The notes below the pieces were generated by a model. It searched no databases. It had not been told where the DNA came from and saw only the letters and a program-made list of their open reading frames with translations. Shown in pieces: positions 26,936 through 38,515 of a stretch of 64,000 nt of DNA; positions within the stretch are counted from its first letter, which is position 1; the number at the start of each line of letters is the position of its first letter. A program made the translations under genes and the position numbers. Source of the stretch: Nannocystis sp. (GTDB taxonomy: Bacteria > Myxococcota_A > Polyangia > Nannocystales > Nannocystaceae); assembly GCF_016714285.1 (NCBI RefSeq), contig NZ_JADJNN010000002.1, positions 85,001-149,000 of the forward strand, read 5' to 3'.

Positions 26936-26948
26936 GGTGGATCTACCT
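26936..26948. repeat. 13-bp repeat flanking the TonB-receptor/regulator operon (downstream copy)
   Basis: GGTGGATCTACCT here is identical, in the same orientation, to 32251-32263. The two copies bracket the block 26966-32211. It lies 17 bp beyond the response-regulator stop. With a GC-rich 64-kb window a 13-mer match could occur by chance. Confidence 0.35.
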
Positions 26949-26965
26949 AATCTGCGTGCTCGAGA

Positions 26966-27634
26966 TCAGGTGTCGGCGGAGACGAGGCCGATGCGGATCG
27001 CGTGACGGACGAGGCCGGCGACGTGGTGGACGTCGAGCTTGGCCATGATGCGGCCGCGGTGGCCCTCGACGGTCTTCACGCTGAGCTGCAGCTGCTTGGC
27101 GATCTCCGGGCTCGACTTGCCCTCGGCGACGAGCTGCAAGATCTCTCGCTCGCGGTTGGTGAGGGCATCACCGGGGGTCGGGTCCCTCGCGGGACGCTCG
27201 CCGCGACGCGACTCGAACAGGACGATCTTGGCGATCGCGGGGCTGAAGAAGGCGTCGCCGCGGGCGACGGCCTGGATTGCGGAGACGAGGTCGGAGAGGC
27301 CCGAACCCTTGAGCAGATAGCCGCTGGCGCCGGCGCGGATCGCCGGGCGGACGTACTCCTCGCCGGCGTGCATCGAGAGGATCAGGACCTGAGTCGCGGG
27401 GAAGTCCTTGCGGATCTGGCGGGTCGCGTCGACGCCGTTGAGCTCGGGCATGCCGAGGTCCATCACGACGACGTCCGGGCGGTGCTGGTTGACGGCCTCG
27501 ACGGCGGCCCGACCGTCGGCGACCTCGGCGACGACGGTGATGTCGTCGCGCACGTCCAGGAGGGCGCGCAGGCCCTCGCGGACGATGGTGTGGTCCTCGG
27601 CGAGCACTACGCGGATCGGTGCGCGGGTCGTCAC
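26966..27634 (-). CDS. NarL/FixJ-family response regulator
   Basis: A 222-residue cytoplasmic regulator. The receiver domain has the acidic pair in VVLAEDHT, phosphoacceptor Asp59 in VVVMDLGMPELNG and Lys109 in GYLLKGSG. The C-terminal LuxR-type helix-turn-helix (about 155-215) reads LTNREREILQLVAEGKSSPE, then VKTVEGHRGRIMAKLD. It starts 12 bp after the kinase, so this is the partner. Target genes are unknown; the block's own TonB receptor is the first guess. Confidence 0.9.
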   Translation of the reverse strand: MTTRAPIRVVLAEDHTIVREGLRALLDVRDDITVVAEVADGRAAVEAVNQHRPDVVVMDLGMPELNGVDATRQIRKDFPATQVLILSMHAGEEYVRPAIRAGASGYLLKGSGLSDLVSAIQAVARGDAFFSPAIAKIVLFESRRGERPARDPTPGDALTNREREILQLVAEGKSSPEIAKQLQLSVKTVEGHRGRIMAKLDVHHVAGLVRHAIRIGLVSADT

Positions 27635-27646
27635 ACGGACAATGTA

Positions 27647-29038
27647 TCACGCGACGACGACGGCGGTGTCGTCGCCATCTTCGCTGAGCGTGACCTGCGG
27701 CAGGTCGACGATGACGTGCGTACCCATGTCCGGAGCGCTGTCGATGCGGAGCGTGCCGCCGAGTAGTTCCACCCGCTCGCGCATGCCGACGAGGCCGCGT
27801 CCGCCCACCGAGCCGGCGGGCCTCGTCGGGCTCGGGTCGAAGCCGCGGCCGTTGTCGTGGACCTCGAGGTGGATCTTTCGCGGGGCGAGGGCGAGGCGGA
27901 CGACGACGCGGGTGGCGCGAGCGTGGCGGGCGACGTTGGTGAGGGCCTCCTGGATGACGCGGTAGCAGGCGCTCTCGAGGGCGGGGCTGAGGCCGGAGGC
28001 GGGCGGGGCATCGAGCTCGCAGTCGATGATCGTGTCGGCGCGCTCGCCGAGGTCGTCGCACAGGCGCTGGATCGCGGCGACGAGGCCGACATCGTCGAGG
28101 ATCGCCGGCCCGAGCATGCTCACCGCGCGGCGGATCTCCTCGAGCGTGGCGTCGGCGATCGTGAGGGTGCGGGCGGCGAGGCCGGCGACCTTCTCGGAGC
28201 CGCGGGCGCCGGCCTCGGCGAGCTGGGCGATGATCTGCAGGTTGATGCGGATCGCCGTGAGCGCCTGGCCGGCGGAGTCGTGCAGCTCGCGGGCGATGAC
28301 CCGTCGCTCGGCCTCCTGCAGCAGCAGCGCCCGCGAGGACAGCTCGCGCAGGCGCTCCTCCTTGGCCTGCAGCTGGGTGTAAGCGGCGCTCAGCTGGGAG
28401 GAGCGCTCGGCGACCTGCTGCTCGAGGGTCTGGTTGAAGCGGGCGAGCGCGGCCTGGCTCTGGTCGATGCGCCGGGTGGCGCGGGCCATGGCGCGACCGG
28501 GGATGAAGTAGATCAGCGAGGCGAGGCCGAGGCCGAGAGCGCCGAAGGGGATCAGGAGCAGGAGGGCGCCGGCGCGGGCCTCGTCGAGGACGACGCCGGT
28601 CCAGGCGTGACCGACGACCTGCTCATTGATCTCGATCGGGGCCGACTCCCACATCAGGGGCTCTGCGCCGGTCCTGCGGCCGAGCGGTTGGTCGTCGAGG
28701 GGCACGCGCACGCCGCTGCGGTCGACGATCTCGATGCGGGCGATGCTGGTCTCCTCGGTGAAGGCGCGGATGTGGGCGAGCAGCTTGTAAGCGTCGTAGC
28801 GCCACAACACCGGGCGATCCTGGATCTCGCGGCTGATCGCGGAGGCGACCTGCACGGCGGTGGCCTCGGCCCGGGTCCGCAGGGTCCGGACGGTCAGCAC
28901 GAAGTAGGCCAGCGGGGCCGAGAGCGAGACCAGGACGGCGAGCAGGACGACCAGCGGGAGCATGCGCGCGCTCAGGTAGCGGCGCAGGTCGACACTGTCC
29001 TTTCGGACATGTCCCGAAGGACCGGTGGCGCGGCTCAC
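27647..29038 (-). CDS. sensor histidine kinase (NarL-partner type)
   Basis: A 463-residue membrane kinase. GTG 29038 overlaps the stop of the upstream gene (GTGA). N-terminal helix about 27-50, an extracytoplasmic sensor of about 105 residues, helix 157-180, a coiled coil (FNQTLEQQVAERSSQLSAAY), then HisKA_3: VIARELHDSAGQALTAIR with His253, and an ATPase domain with NVARHARAT and GRGFDPSP/GGRGLVGMRER. It phosphorylates the regulator at 26966. Residues 7-16 (PSGHVRKDSV) are encoded by a repeat of the TTTCGGACATGTCCCGAAGG type, so the N-terminus may have been extended by it; MLPLVV near residue 26 is an alternative. Confidence 0.88.
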   Translation of the reverse strand: MSRATGPSGHVRKDSVDLRRYLSARMLPLVVLLAVLVSLSAPLAYFVLTVRTLRTRAEATAVQVASAISREIQDRPVLWRYDAYKLLAHIRAFTEETSIARIEIVDRSGVRVPLDDQPLGRRTGAEPLMWESAPIEINEQVVGHAWTGVVLDEARAGALLLLIPFGALGLGLASLIYFIPGRAMARATRRIDQSQAALARFNQTLEQQVAERSSQLSAAYTQLQAKEERLRELSSRALLLQEAERRVIARELHDSAGQALTAIRINLQIIAQLAEAGARGSEKVAGLAARTLTIADATLEEIRRAVSMLGPAILDDVGLVAAIQRLCDDLGERADTIIDCELDAPPASGLSPALESACYRVIQEALTNVARHARATRVVVRLALAPRKIHLEVHDNGRGFDPSPTRPAGSVGGRGLVGMRERVELLGGTLRIDSAPDMGTHVIVDLPQVTLSEDGDDTAVVVA

Positions 29039-29994
29039 TGGTCCTCCGGGAGCGGGATGTAGCCGCTCGCTCGCATGAGGCTGCGGGCCTGCTCGCCGTC
29101 GATGAAGCGGAGGAACTCGGCGGGGGCGCCGACGGGGGGCTCGACGCTGACGAGGGCGAGGTCCTTGGAGAAGGGGTAGCGGCGCGACTGGACGCTGGCC
29201 TCGGAGGGGGCGATGTCGTCGATGCGGAGCGGCTTGACGGGGAGGCGCTGGAGGACGATGGCGCCGAGGTCGAACAGGCCGACGGCGCCGGCGGTGATGC
29301 TGAGGGCCTCCTGCATGGCCTGGTCGCTGTCGACGACGCGCCAGCGGGCGTCGCGATAGGCGGTCTGGTTGATGGCGGCGAACTCGGGGAGGACGGCCTC
29401 GACGGCCTGGTGGCTGGAGTCGCCTGGTTCGCGCTGGATGACGACGATCGGTGTGCCGTCGGACCAGCGGGAGCGGCGGCCGGCGTAGAGGTCGAGGAGC
29501 TCTGCGAGGGAGATGGAGTCTTCGGGGACGCCGAGGTTGACGGCGACGACGACGGGGACGCGGGCGTAGGGGACGCGGAGGAGATCGAGGGCGAGCTCGC
29601 TGTCGCGGAGGGGGCGGGAGACGAGGCCGAAGTCGACGACGTCGTCGTAGGCGGCGTGGACGCCTCCGGTGGAGCCGATGCTGTCGAAGACGACGACATG
29701 GCGACCGGGGTGGGTGGCCTGGAAGGCCTCGGCGAGGGCGCGGGTGAGCGGGAGGTTGCTGCCGGAGCCGGCGAGGTGGACGACCTCGGGGGGGCGGGTG
29801 GTGGAGCGGAGGTAGAGCAGGGAGTCGCGCGGGACCTCGCCGCTGGTGAAGGGCTCGCGGGTGGTGCCGATGAGGTCGACGAGGAGGAAGCCGGCGACGC
29901 CGACGGCCGCCGCGAGGATCACGGCCACGCCGATCCACAGGGCGGCCAGCGAGGCGGGGGACTCGACGTCTTCGGGGTCGATCTCGGGGGACAC
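29035..29994 (-). CDS. PstS-like periplasmic substrate-binding protein, membrane-anchored
   Basis: A 319-residue protein with one N-terminal helix (about 18-42, ALWIGVAVILAAAVGVAGFLL) instead of a cleavable signal, so it is anchored with its domain outside the inner membrane. The domain matches PstS-type phosphate binders: HLAGSGSNLPLTRALAEAF, VVFDSIGSTGGVHAAYDDVVDFGLVSRPL and PFSKDLALV. It binds phosphate or another oxyanion/small ligand by family; the ligand is not shown. It begins 3 bp after the receptor gene and overlaps the kinase gene, so a sensing partner role, not only transport, is likely. No Pst permease genes are present. Confidence 0.82.
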   Translation of the reverse strand: MSPEIDPEDVESPASLAALWIGVAVILAAAVGVAGFLLVDLIGTTREPFTSGEVPRDSLLYLRSTTRPPEVVHLAGSGSNLPLTRALAEAFQATHPGRHVVVFDSIGSTGGVHAAYDDVVDFGLVSRPLRDSELALDLLRVPYARVPVVVAVNLGVPEDSISLAELLDLYAGRRSRWSDGTPIVVIQREPGDSSHQAVEAVLPEFAAINQTAYRDARWRVVDSDQAMQEALSITAGAVGLFDLGAIVLQRLPVKPLRIDDIAPSEASVQSRRYPFSKDLALVSVEPPVGAPAEFLRFIDGEQARSLMRASGYIPLPEDQ

Positions 29995-29997
29995 GGT

Positions 29998-32211
29998 CTA
30001 GAAGCCGAACTCGAGCAGGAGGTTGAGGCCGCGGCCGGGGCCGTTGATGCTCGAGCCATGATAGCGGTAGGCGGCGTTGGCGAGGTTCTCGAGGACGGCG
30101 GCGACGAGCACGTGGGGCTGCCAGCGGTAGCCGGCGCGGAGGTCGACGACGGCGAAGCCGGGGGTGCCGCCGTAGGGGATGCGCTGGTCGTCGACGTCGG
30201 AGATCGCGAGGCGGTCCTGCTTGCGAGCCCAGCGTAGGGCGGTGGCGGCGTAGAAGCCGGTGGCCGGGGCGCGCCAGGAGACCTCGAAGGTGCCGTTGAG
30301 CGGGGGGACGCGCGAGAGGGGGACGCGCGAGGGGGTGGCGCCGGGGACGGCGTTGGGGCCGTCGCCCCAGGCGTAGGCGATCGTGGCGCGCATGCCGACG
30401 CCGGCGGGGAGGAACAGGCGGAGGGCGCCGTCGAAGCCGCGGATGAAGGAGCGACCGGCGAGGTTCTGCAGGACGTAGGTGGCGGTCGAGCCGGCACAGC
30501 CGGTCTCGAAGCCGGGCGGGCAGTTGGCCTTGTCGAGCGGGGCGCGGGCGATGAGGCCGTCGATCGCGGTGCGGTAGCCGAACAGCGCCAACTCGAAGAC
30601 GCGCCGCTCGACGCGGATGCCGGACTCGAGGGCGAGCGACTTCTCGGGGCCGAGGTTGGGGTTCTCGCCCTGGTAGCCGGCGCCGGTCTGCTGGCGGCTG
30701 GTGAGGTCGTCGAGGTTGGGCGCGCGGAAGCCCTGGTCGAGGTTGACGATCCACTTGACGCCGTCGACGAGGCGAAGGGCCGCGCCGCCGCCGGCGACGG
30801 CGGTGGCCCAGCGCTTGTCGACGCCGGCCGAGAGGGTCTTCGGGTCGCCGGGGGCGTTGGCGGTGACGAAGGCCCCGCGCCCGCCGATGCGCAGCTCGAG
30901 GCGATCGAAGATCTTGAAGGTGCCCTCGGTCCACAGGCCCGAGCTGAGGTACTTGCCGCCGTTGAGATACTGCCCGCGGCTGCCCTCGCTGAGGATGTTG
31001 ACCGGCGGCAGGTAGAGGTTCCACGCCTTGCTGACGATCGTGTCGTGGTAGAGGTCGAGGCCGTAGTTGAGGGAGAAGCGCAGCTTGCCGGCGGGGCCCC
31101 ACTCTTTGGTGCGCACGTTGAGGCCGGTGCCGCCGGTGTAGACCTCGTCGCGGCCGATGATGCGGTAGGTCGAGTCGGCGCCGCGGTCGTAGCGGCGGCG
31201 CTCGTGCTGGTTCTGATAGTTGACGGTGAAGCGCAGGCGCTCGGCGAAGGCGGGGCCGTCGCGCAGGTCGAGGGCGGTGTAGACGAGGGTCCGGTACTGC
31301 TCGTCGTAGGTGAGGCACTCGGTCTGCGGGGCGGTGGCGGGCGGGCAGCGGTCGGTACGGGGGGCGTCGGACTGGCGGTAGTCGTAGTAGGCGAAGGTGA
31401 CGCGGAGCTTGTTGTGGGCCTGCCAGACCAGGCGGGCGTCGGCGGTGAGCTCCTTGAAGCCGGTGCCCTTCTGGGTGACGCCGTCGGCGGCGAACAGGGG
31501 GGTCTTGACCTCGCGGCCGTCGGCGAGGGAGTAGATGTGGCCGCCGGCGCGGAGGAGGCTGACGTCGCGGTAGCCGACGCCGCCGAAGAAGCCGAGCTTG
31601 TCCTTGTAGGAGAGGTCGAGCTGGGCGCGGCCGCCGAGCTCGCCGTCGGCGGTGGCGGAGCGCCACATGCCGCGGGGGTGGACCTGCCACTTGCGGGCGC
31701 CGAGCTGCATGGAGGGGTCGATCGGTGTGGCCAGGAGGGCGCCGCCCATGGCATCGGAGCCGTAGCGGGTGGAGGCGCTGCCGCGCAGGACCTCGAGCTT
31801 TTGCACGGTGCGCGAGTCGATGGTGAAGAAGTACTGGTTCGGGCCCTGGCGGAAGGTGCTGTTGTTGAGGCGGATGCCGTCGAACATCATGATCGTCTGC
31901 TGGCCGGTGAGGCCGCGGACGTAGGGGGAGCCCTGGCCGTGGGCGGTCTGCTGGACGTAGACGCCGGGCTCGAAGCGGAGGGCGTCGGGGGCGGAGCGAG
32001 GCAGGCGCTCCTCGAGGTCGCGGCGGGTGACGACGCTGGCGGCGCGGGTGCTGTGCTCGGGCTTGACGCGCAGGTCGTGGGGGACAACGGTGCGGGCGGT
32101 CCGGCGGGCGCGGGCGGGTCGCGGGGCGGGCGGCGCAGAGCTGGCCTCGAGGACAGGTCCGAGCCAGGCCAGGACGGCGAGGCAGACCACTCGAGCGATG
32201 CTACGGGACAC
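29998..32211 (-). CDS. TonB-dependent outer-membrane receptor
   Basis: A 737-residue receptor from GTG 32211 with signal peptide (MSRSIARVVCLAVLAWLGPVLEASSA). Plug domain: ASVVTRRDLEERLPRSAPDAL, GSPYVRGLTGQQTIMMFDGI, KLEVLRGSASTRYGSDAMGG. The rest is a beta-barrel, ending with Phe (LLLEFGF), the normal barrel signal. It would take up a scarce ligand with TonB/ExbBD energy. Its downstream neighbours are the PstS-like protein (3 bp), the kinase and the regulator. hemF ends 90 bp upstream on the same strand, so haem is one possible ligand, but nothing in the sequence proves it. Confidence 0.88.
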   Translation of the reverse strand: MSRSIARVVCLAVLAWLGPVLEASSAPPAPRPARARRTARTVVPHDLRVKPEHSTRAASVVTRRDLEERLPRSAPDALRFEPGVYVQQTAHGQGSPYVRGLTGQQTIMMFDGIRLNNSTFRQGPNQYFFTIDSRTVQKLEVLRGSASTRYGSDAMGGALLATPIDPSMQLGARKWQVHPRGMWRSATADGELGGRAQLDLSYKDKLGFFGGVGYRDVSLLRAGGHIYSLADGREVKTPLFAADGVTQKGTGFKELTADARLVWQAHNKLRVTFAYYDYRQSDAPRTDRCPPATAPQTECLTYDEQYRTLVYTALDLRDGPAFAERLRFTVNYQNQHERRRYDRGADSTYRIIGRDEVYTGGTGLNVRTKEWGPAGKLRFSLNYGLDLYHDTIVSKAWNLYLPPVNILSEGSRGQYLNGGKYLSSGLWTEGTFKIFDRLELRIGGRGAFVTANAPGDPKTLSAGVDKRWATAVAGGGAALRLVDGVKWIVNLDQGFRAPNLDDLTSRQQTGAGYQGENPNLGPEKSLALESGIRVERRVFELALFGYRTAIDGLIARAPLDKANCPPGFETGCAGSTATYVLQNLAGRSFIRGFDGALRLFLPAGVGMRATIAYAWGDGPNAVPGATPSRVPLSRVPPLNGTFEVSWRAPATGFYAATALRWARKQDRLAISDVDDQRIPYGGTPGFAVVDLRAGYRWQPHVLVAAVLENLANAAYRYHGSSINGPGRGLNLLLEFGF

Positions 32212-32250
32212 GGGAGCCGCATTGTCGCGGCTGACTGGCGGGGGAATTAG

Positions 32251-32263
32251 GGTGGATCTACCT
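32251..32263. repeat. 13-bp repeat upstream of the TonB-receptor operon
   Basis: GGTGGATCTACCT, the same orientation as 26936-26948. On the coding strand it reads AGGTAGATCCACC, 40 bp ahead of the receptor start. Confidence 0.35.
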
Positions 32264-32301
32264 GCTACTCGACACTTCGGTGGCGTTGGGCTCCTGTGTG
32301 G

Positions 32302-33259
32302 TCAGGCGGGTTCGCCTTCGACCACCGGGCGGCGGAGTTCGACGAGCAATTCGTGCTCTGGCGTGCCGATCTCCGGCTCCTCGCAGTAGCCCCATTGCAC
32401 GTGGGGTGGAAGCGACATGAGGATCGACTCGGTGCGACCGCCGGTCTTGAGGCCGAACACGGTGCCGCGGTCGTAGAGGAGGTTGAACTCGACGTAGCGG
32501 CCGCGGCGGAGCTCCTGCCAGCGGCGCTGGGCGGGGCCGAAGCTGGTGCCGACGCGGCGGCGGACGATCGGGACGTAGGCGTCGAGGAAGCGCAGGCCGC
32601 CGTCGCGGATGAACGCGAGGAGCCGCTCCTCGTGGCCTGGCTGGGTGGGATCGATGACGAGGTTGTCGAAGAAGATCCCGCCGACGCCGCGGTGCTCGCC
32701 GCGGTGCTTGAGATAGAAGTAGCGCTCGCACCATTCGCGGAAGCGCTCGTGATCGCCGACGCCGGGGTGGGCCTCGCAGTGGCGCTGCCACACGCCGTGG
32801 AAGTGCTGCTTGTCCTCGGGGAAGAAGTAGTAGGGCGTGAGGTCGGCCCCGCCGCCGACCCAGCGGCGCTCGCCGTGCTCGATGTAGCGGAAGTTGGCGT
32901 GCACGGTGGGCACGTAGGGGTTGCTCGGGTGGAGCACGAGCGAGACGCCGGTGGCGAAGAAGCTGGTCCCGGTGCCGGGGAGCTGGGCGGCGAAGGCCGG
33001 CGTGAGCTCGCCGAACACGACCGAGGTGGCCACGCCGCCCTTCTCGATGACCTGGCCGCGGAGGATCTGGGTGAGGCCGCCGCCGCCGGCGGGGCGGGTC
33101 CACTCGTCGGCGAGGAAGCGGGCGTCGCTGCCCTGCTCTTGCTCGAGGGACCTCGAGGCCGGCGCAGATCACCGACTGGAGCTCACGGGCGATGGTGGCG
33201 GCGCGCTGCTGGGTCGGCGTGAGGGTCGGCCTGACGGTTGGCTCGCTGGGGCTGCTCAT
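32302..33259 (-). pseudogene. hemF: oxygen-dependent coproporphyrinogen III oxidase, frameshifted near N-terminus
   Basis: HemF decarboxylates coproporphyrinogen III to protoporphyrinogen IX. From ATG 33259 the first frame gives MSSPSEPTVRPTLTP, then ATIARELQSVICAGLE. Near 33150 (GGCCTCGAGGTCCCTCGAG) the frame must change to continue SRSLEQEQGSDARFLADEWT, then ILRGQVIEKGGVATSVVFGEL, with the conserved body: SLVLHPSNPYVPTVHANFRY, GGGADLTPYYFF, CERYFYLKHRGEHRGVGGIFFD, ILMSLPPHVQWGY. That body is complete and intact from 33033. One missing base explains the break. A sequence error is more likely than loss of an otherwise perfect gene, though an alternative haem route (HemN) cannot be excluded. 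Confidence 0.85.
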
Positions 33260-33322
33260 GCGGCGCGAGTGTAGCGGGGGCCCTGGGCCACCGGGTGGCG
33301 GATCTGCGCTAAGGTTGCCGGC

Positions 33323-33781
33323 ATGTTGTCGGAGTCTCCGCAGACGCTGCTCGCGGTCGCCTCGCTCGCCCAGGTGGTCGATGCGCCGATGTCGACCGAG
33401 CGGCTGCGGCAGGCGGTCGCGGGCCTCGGCGGGCTCGCGGGGGCGCTGCTGCTGCCGATGCTGTCGTCGTGGTTACGGCTGTTGATGCAGCTGCTCGAGC
33501 CGAACCACTCCGGGCTCGGGCATCAGCAGCGGGTGTCGGGTCTGGCGGTGGCGCGGGCGCTGCTGCTGACGCTGCTGCTGGGCTTCATCGTGATGAACTG
33601 GCAGCAGGCGACGAGCGAGCTGCAGCAGGTGCAGGCGGAGGCCCCGATCGTCGGCTCGACGCTGACGGGCTTCGCGATCGGGCTGGTGCTGTGGCTGATC
33701 TATGCGCTCGGGCTCGGGGCGCTGCGCGCCGACTGGCAGCGGGCGCGCACGGGTCGGCGCATCGGCGGGCTGCTGCGCTGA
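33323..33781 (+). CDS. membrane protein of unknown function
   Basis: A 152-residue protein with about three helices: AGLGGLAGALLLPML, VARALLLTLLLGFIVMNW and GFAIGLVLWLIYALGLGAL, with an N-terminal soluble helix and a basic end (RARTGRRIGGLLR). No family recognised. It is divergent from hemF. Confidence 0.55.
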   Translation: MLSESPQTLLAVASLAQVVDAPMSTERLRQAVAGLGGLAGALLLPMLSSWLRLLMQLLEPNHSGLGHQQRVSGLAVARALLLTLLLGFIVMNWQQATSELQQVQAEAPIVGSTLTGFAIGLVLWLIYALGLGALRADWQRARTGRRIGGLLR

Positions 33782-33893
33782 GCCCTGCGTGGGGCTGTCG
33801 CTGAGGTCGCTGGTGGCGCGGATCTGCACGATGTGGCGGCAATTCGCCGACGGGGCGAGGCGGAGAATTTTGCGATGATGGGCGCCGCGGCCG

Positions 33894-37037
<3,144 letters not shown>

Positions 37038-37041
37038 TCGG

Positions 37042-37134
37042 CTGTCCGCAGGGACAGGTTGCGGTGACTGTCTGAAGAGACAGGTTATGGTGGCTGTCTG
37101 AAGGGACGTGTCGCGGACTGTCCGCAGGGACAGA
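37042..37134. repeat. four-copy palindromic repeat after the kinase
   Basis: CTGTC begins at 37042, 37068, 37094 and 37118 (spacing 26, 26, 24). Units have the form CTGTCCGCAGGGACAG + ~10 bp, with variants CTGTCTGAAGAGACAG. On the other strand the core is ACCTGTCCCTGCGGACAG, matching the core of the 22-bp array at 11286 at 16 of 18 positions. It lies between the convergent kinase and methyltransferase genes and could serve as a set of terminator hairpins. Confidence 0.75.
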
Positions 37135-37148
37135 TTGCGGCCCTGGGA

Positions 37149-38261
37149 TCAGGCTGGCTTTTCGGACATGTTGGCATGTCCTTGCGGCCAGGTGGCGCGG
37201 ACCAGGGTGAAGCCGGGGACCTCGCGGAGGTCGAGCTCGGCGCCGGTGTGGGCGAGGACCTGGGCGAGGCGGCCGGCGCGGTTGACCACGAACCAGGCCG
37301 GGGCGCCGGGGCGCAGCCAGTGGCGCAGCGGGGCGACGAGGCGGGCGAAGGCCTCGGGCTCGGCGTGGGTGGGCGGGTTGACGAGGGCGAGGTCGACGCG
37401 ACCGCGGGCGCTGCCGGTGCCCGTGCCGGGCCCGCTGGCGGGCAGGCCGTCGGCGACGAGGACCTCGACGCGAGGGCCGCAGCCGAGGCGGGCGGCGTTC
37501 TCGGCGACGAGGGCGGCGGCGAGGTAGTTGCTCTCGACGGCGACGAGGCGGGCGTCGGGCCAGCGGCGGGTTGCCCACAGGCCGAGCGGGCCGATGCCGG
37601 CGCCGAGGTCGAGGATCTGGCGCGGCGACCTGTCCCCGAGGACATCCAGGGCCTCGAGCTCGGCAAGCAACGCGCGGGTGCCGTCGTCGAGGTGCTTGCG
37701 GCAGAACACGCCGGGCGCGGCGAGCAGCGGGACTGGCCCGAGCAGCGGGTCGGCGATCTCGTACTCGCGGGTGAGGCGGGCCCGCGCCGCTTCGGCGGAG
37801 TACGAGGCTGTCTTTTCGGACACGTAGAGGAAGTAGCCGGAGTCGCGCTCCTGGACCTCGACGACGCCGCACAGCTCGGTCATCGCGCGGGCCAGCGAGG
37901 GGCCGCCCTTGGCCTTGCGCACAGCGCAGTAGAGGCGGCCGCCGGGGCGCAGCGCGGCGGCCCCGAGCGCGAGGCAGACCTCGCTGAAGTCCTTGCCGAG
38001 GTGGGCGCGGGGCCACACGACGGCGGCCGCGAAGTCGTCGCGCGGCAGCGCCGGGCCGCGTGAGGCGGGGACGCAGGTGGTACCGGCGGCGTCTTCGCGT
38101 TCGCGGACGTCGAGGATGAGGCGGGTGGCCCCCGGGCGCAGGCCCGGGAGCGGGCCGGAGTGGACGAGCAGGAGGTCGTGGGGGTCGAGGTCGCGGACCG
38201 CGGCGGCGAGGAGGCGGACGCCGGGGTCCGCAGCGCTGTCCTGGAGGCCTTCGGCGGACAT
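37149..38261 (-). CDS. RsmC/RlmG-like methyltransferase
   Basis: A 370-residue SAM-dependent enzyme in two similar halves. The N-half has LLLVHSGPLPGLRPG; the C-half has QILDLGAGIGPLGLWATRRWP (motif I), ARLVAVESNYLAAALVAENA and VDLALVNPPTHAEPEAFARLV, where NPPTH matches the NPPF/NPPFH catalytic signature of guanine-N2 methyltransferases such as RsmC and RlmG. rRNA is the likely target by family. ATG 38261 starts MSAEGLQDSAADPG. Its final codons (ANMSEKPA) and two internal peptides (ALDVLGDRSPRQ, VSEKTASYS) correspond to elements of the dispersed CATGTCC family, one of them (SEKPA) shared with the MSEEPE start of hutF. Confidence 0.72.
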   Translation of the reverse strand: MSAEGLQDSAADPGVRLLAAAVRDLDPHDLLLVHSGPLPGLRPGATRLILDVREREDAAGTTCVPASRGPALPRDDFAAAVVWPRAHLGKDFSEVCLALGAAALRPGGRLYCAVRKAKGGPSLARAMTELCGVVEVQERDSGYFLYVSEKTASYSAEAARARLTREYEIADPLLGPVPLLAAPGVFCRKHLDDGTRALLAELEALDVLGDRSPRQILDLGAGIGPLGLWATRRWPDARLVAVESNYLAAALVAENAARLGCGPRVEVLVADGLPASGPGTGTGSARGRVDLALVNPPTHAEPEAFARLVAPLRHWLRPGAPAWFVVNRAGRLAQVLAHTGAELDLREVPGFTLVRATWPQGHANMSEKPA

Positions 38262-38515
38262 TTGTGCGCCGGGAGATACCACAGGGCGAGGATCAGCGTC
38301 GGTCCCCCCGCGCCGGATTTCCGGTGGACCGGAGATCGATGGCGTGTTAAAGCTGCCAGCGATCGTCGTGAATGGCCCTGGCGTGGCGTTGACACCCAGG
38401 GCGATCCGCGGCGACCGGTGGAGCTGCGTCGTCCTTGTCGCGCCGTAGCTCCGTGCCTGGCAGCGCAGCTCCCGTGTGAGTCGCGCCGAGGCCGACCCAT
38501 TTCGCAGGAAATCGC

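Noticed and set aside
29035..29994. A complete Pst phosphate transporter
   Set aside because: Only the binding protein is present; no PstA, PstB or PstC genes are in the window.
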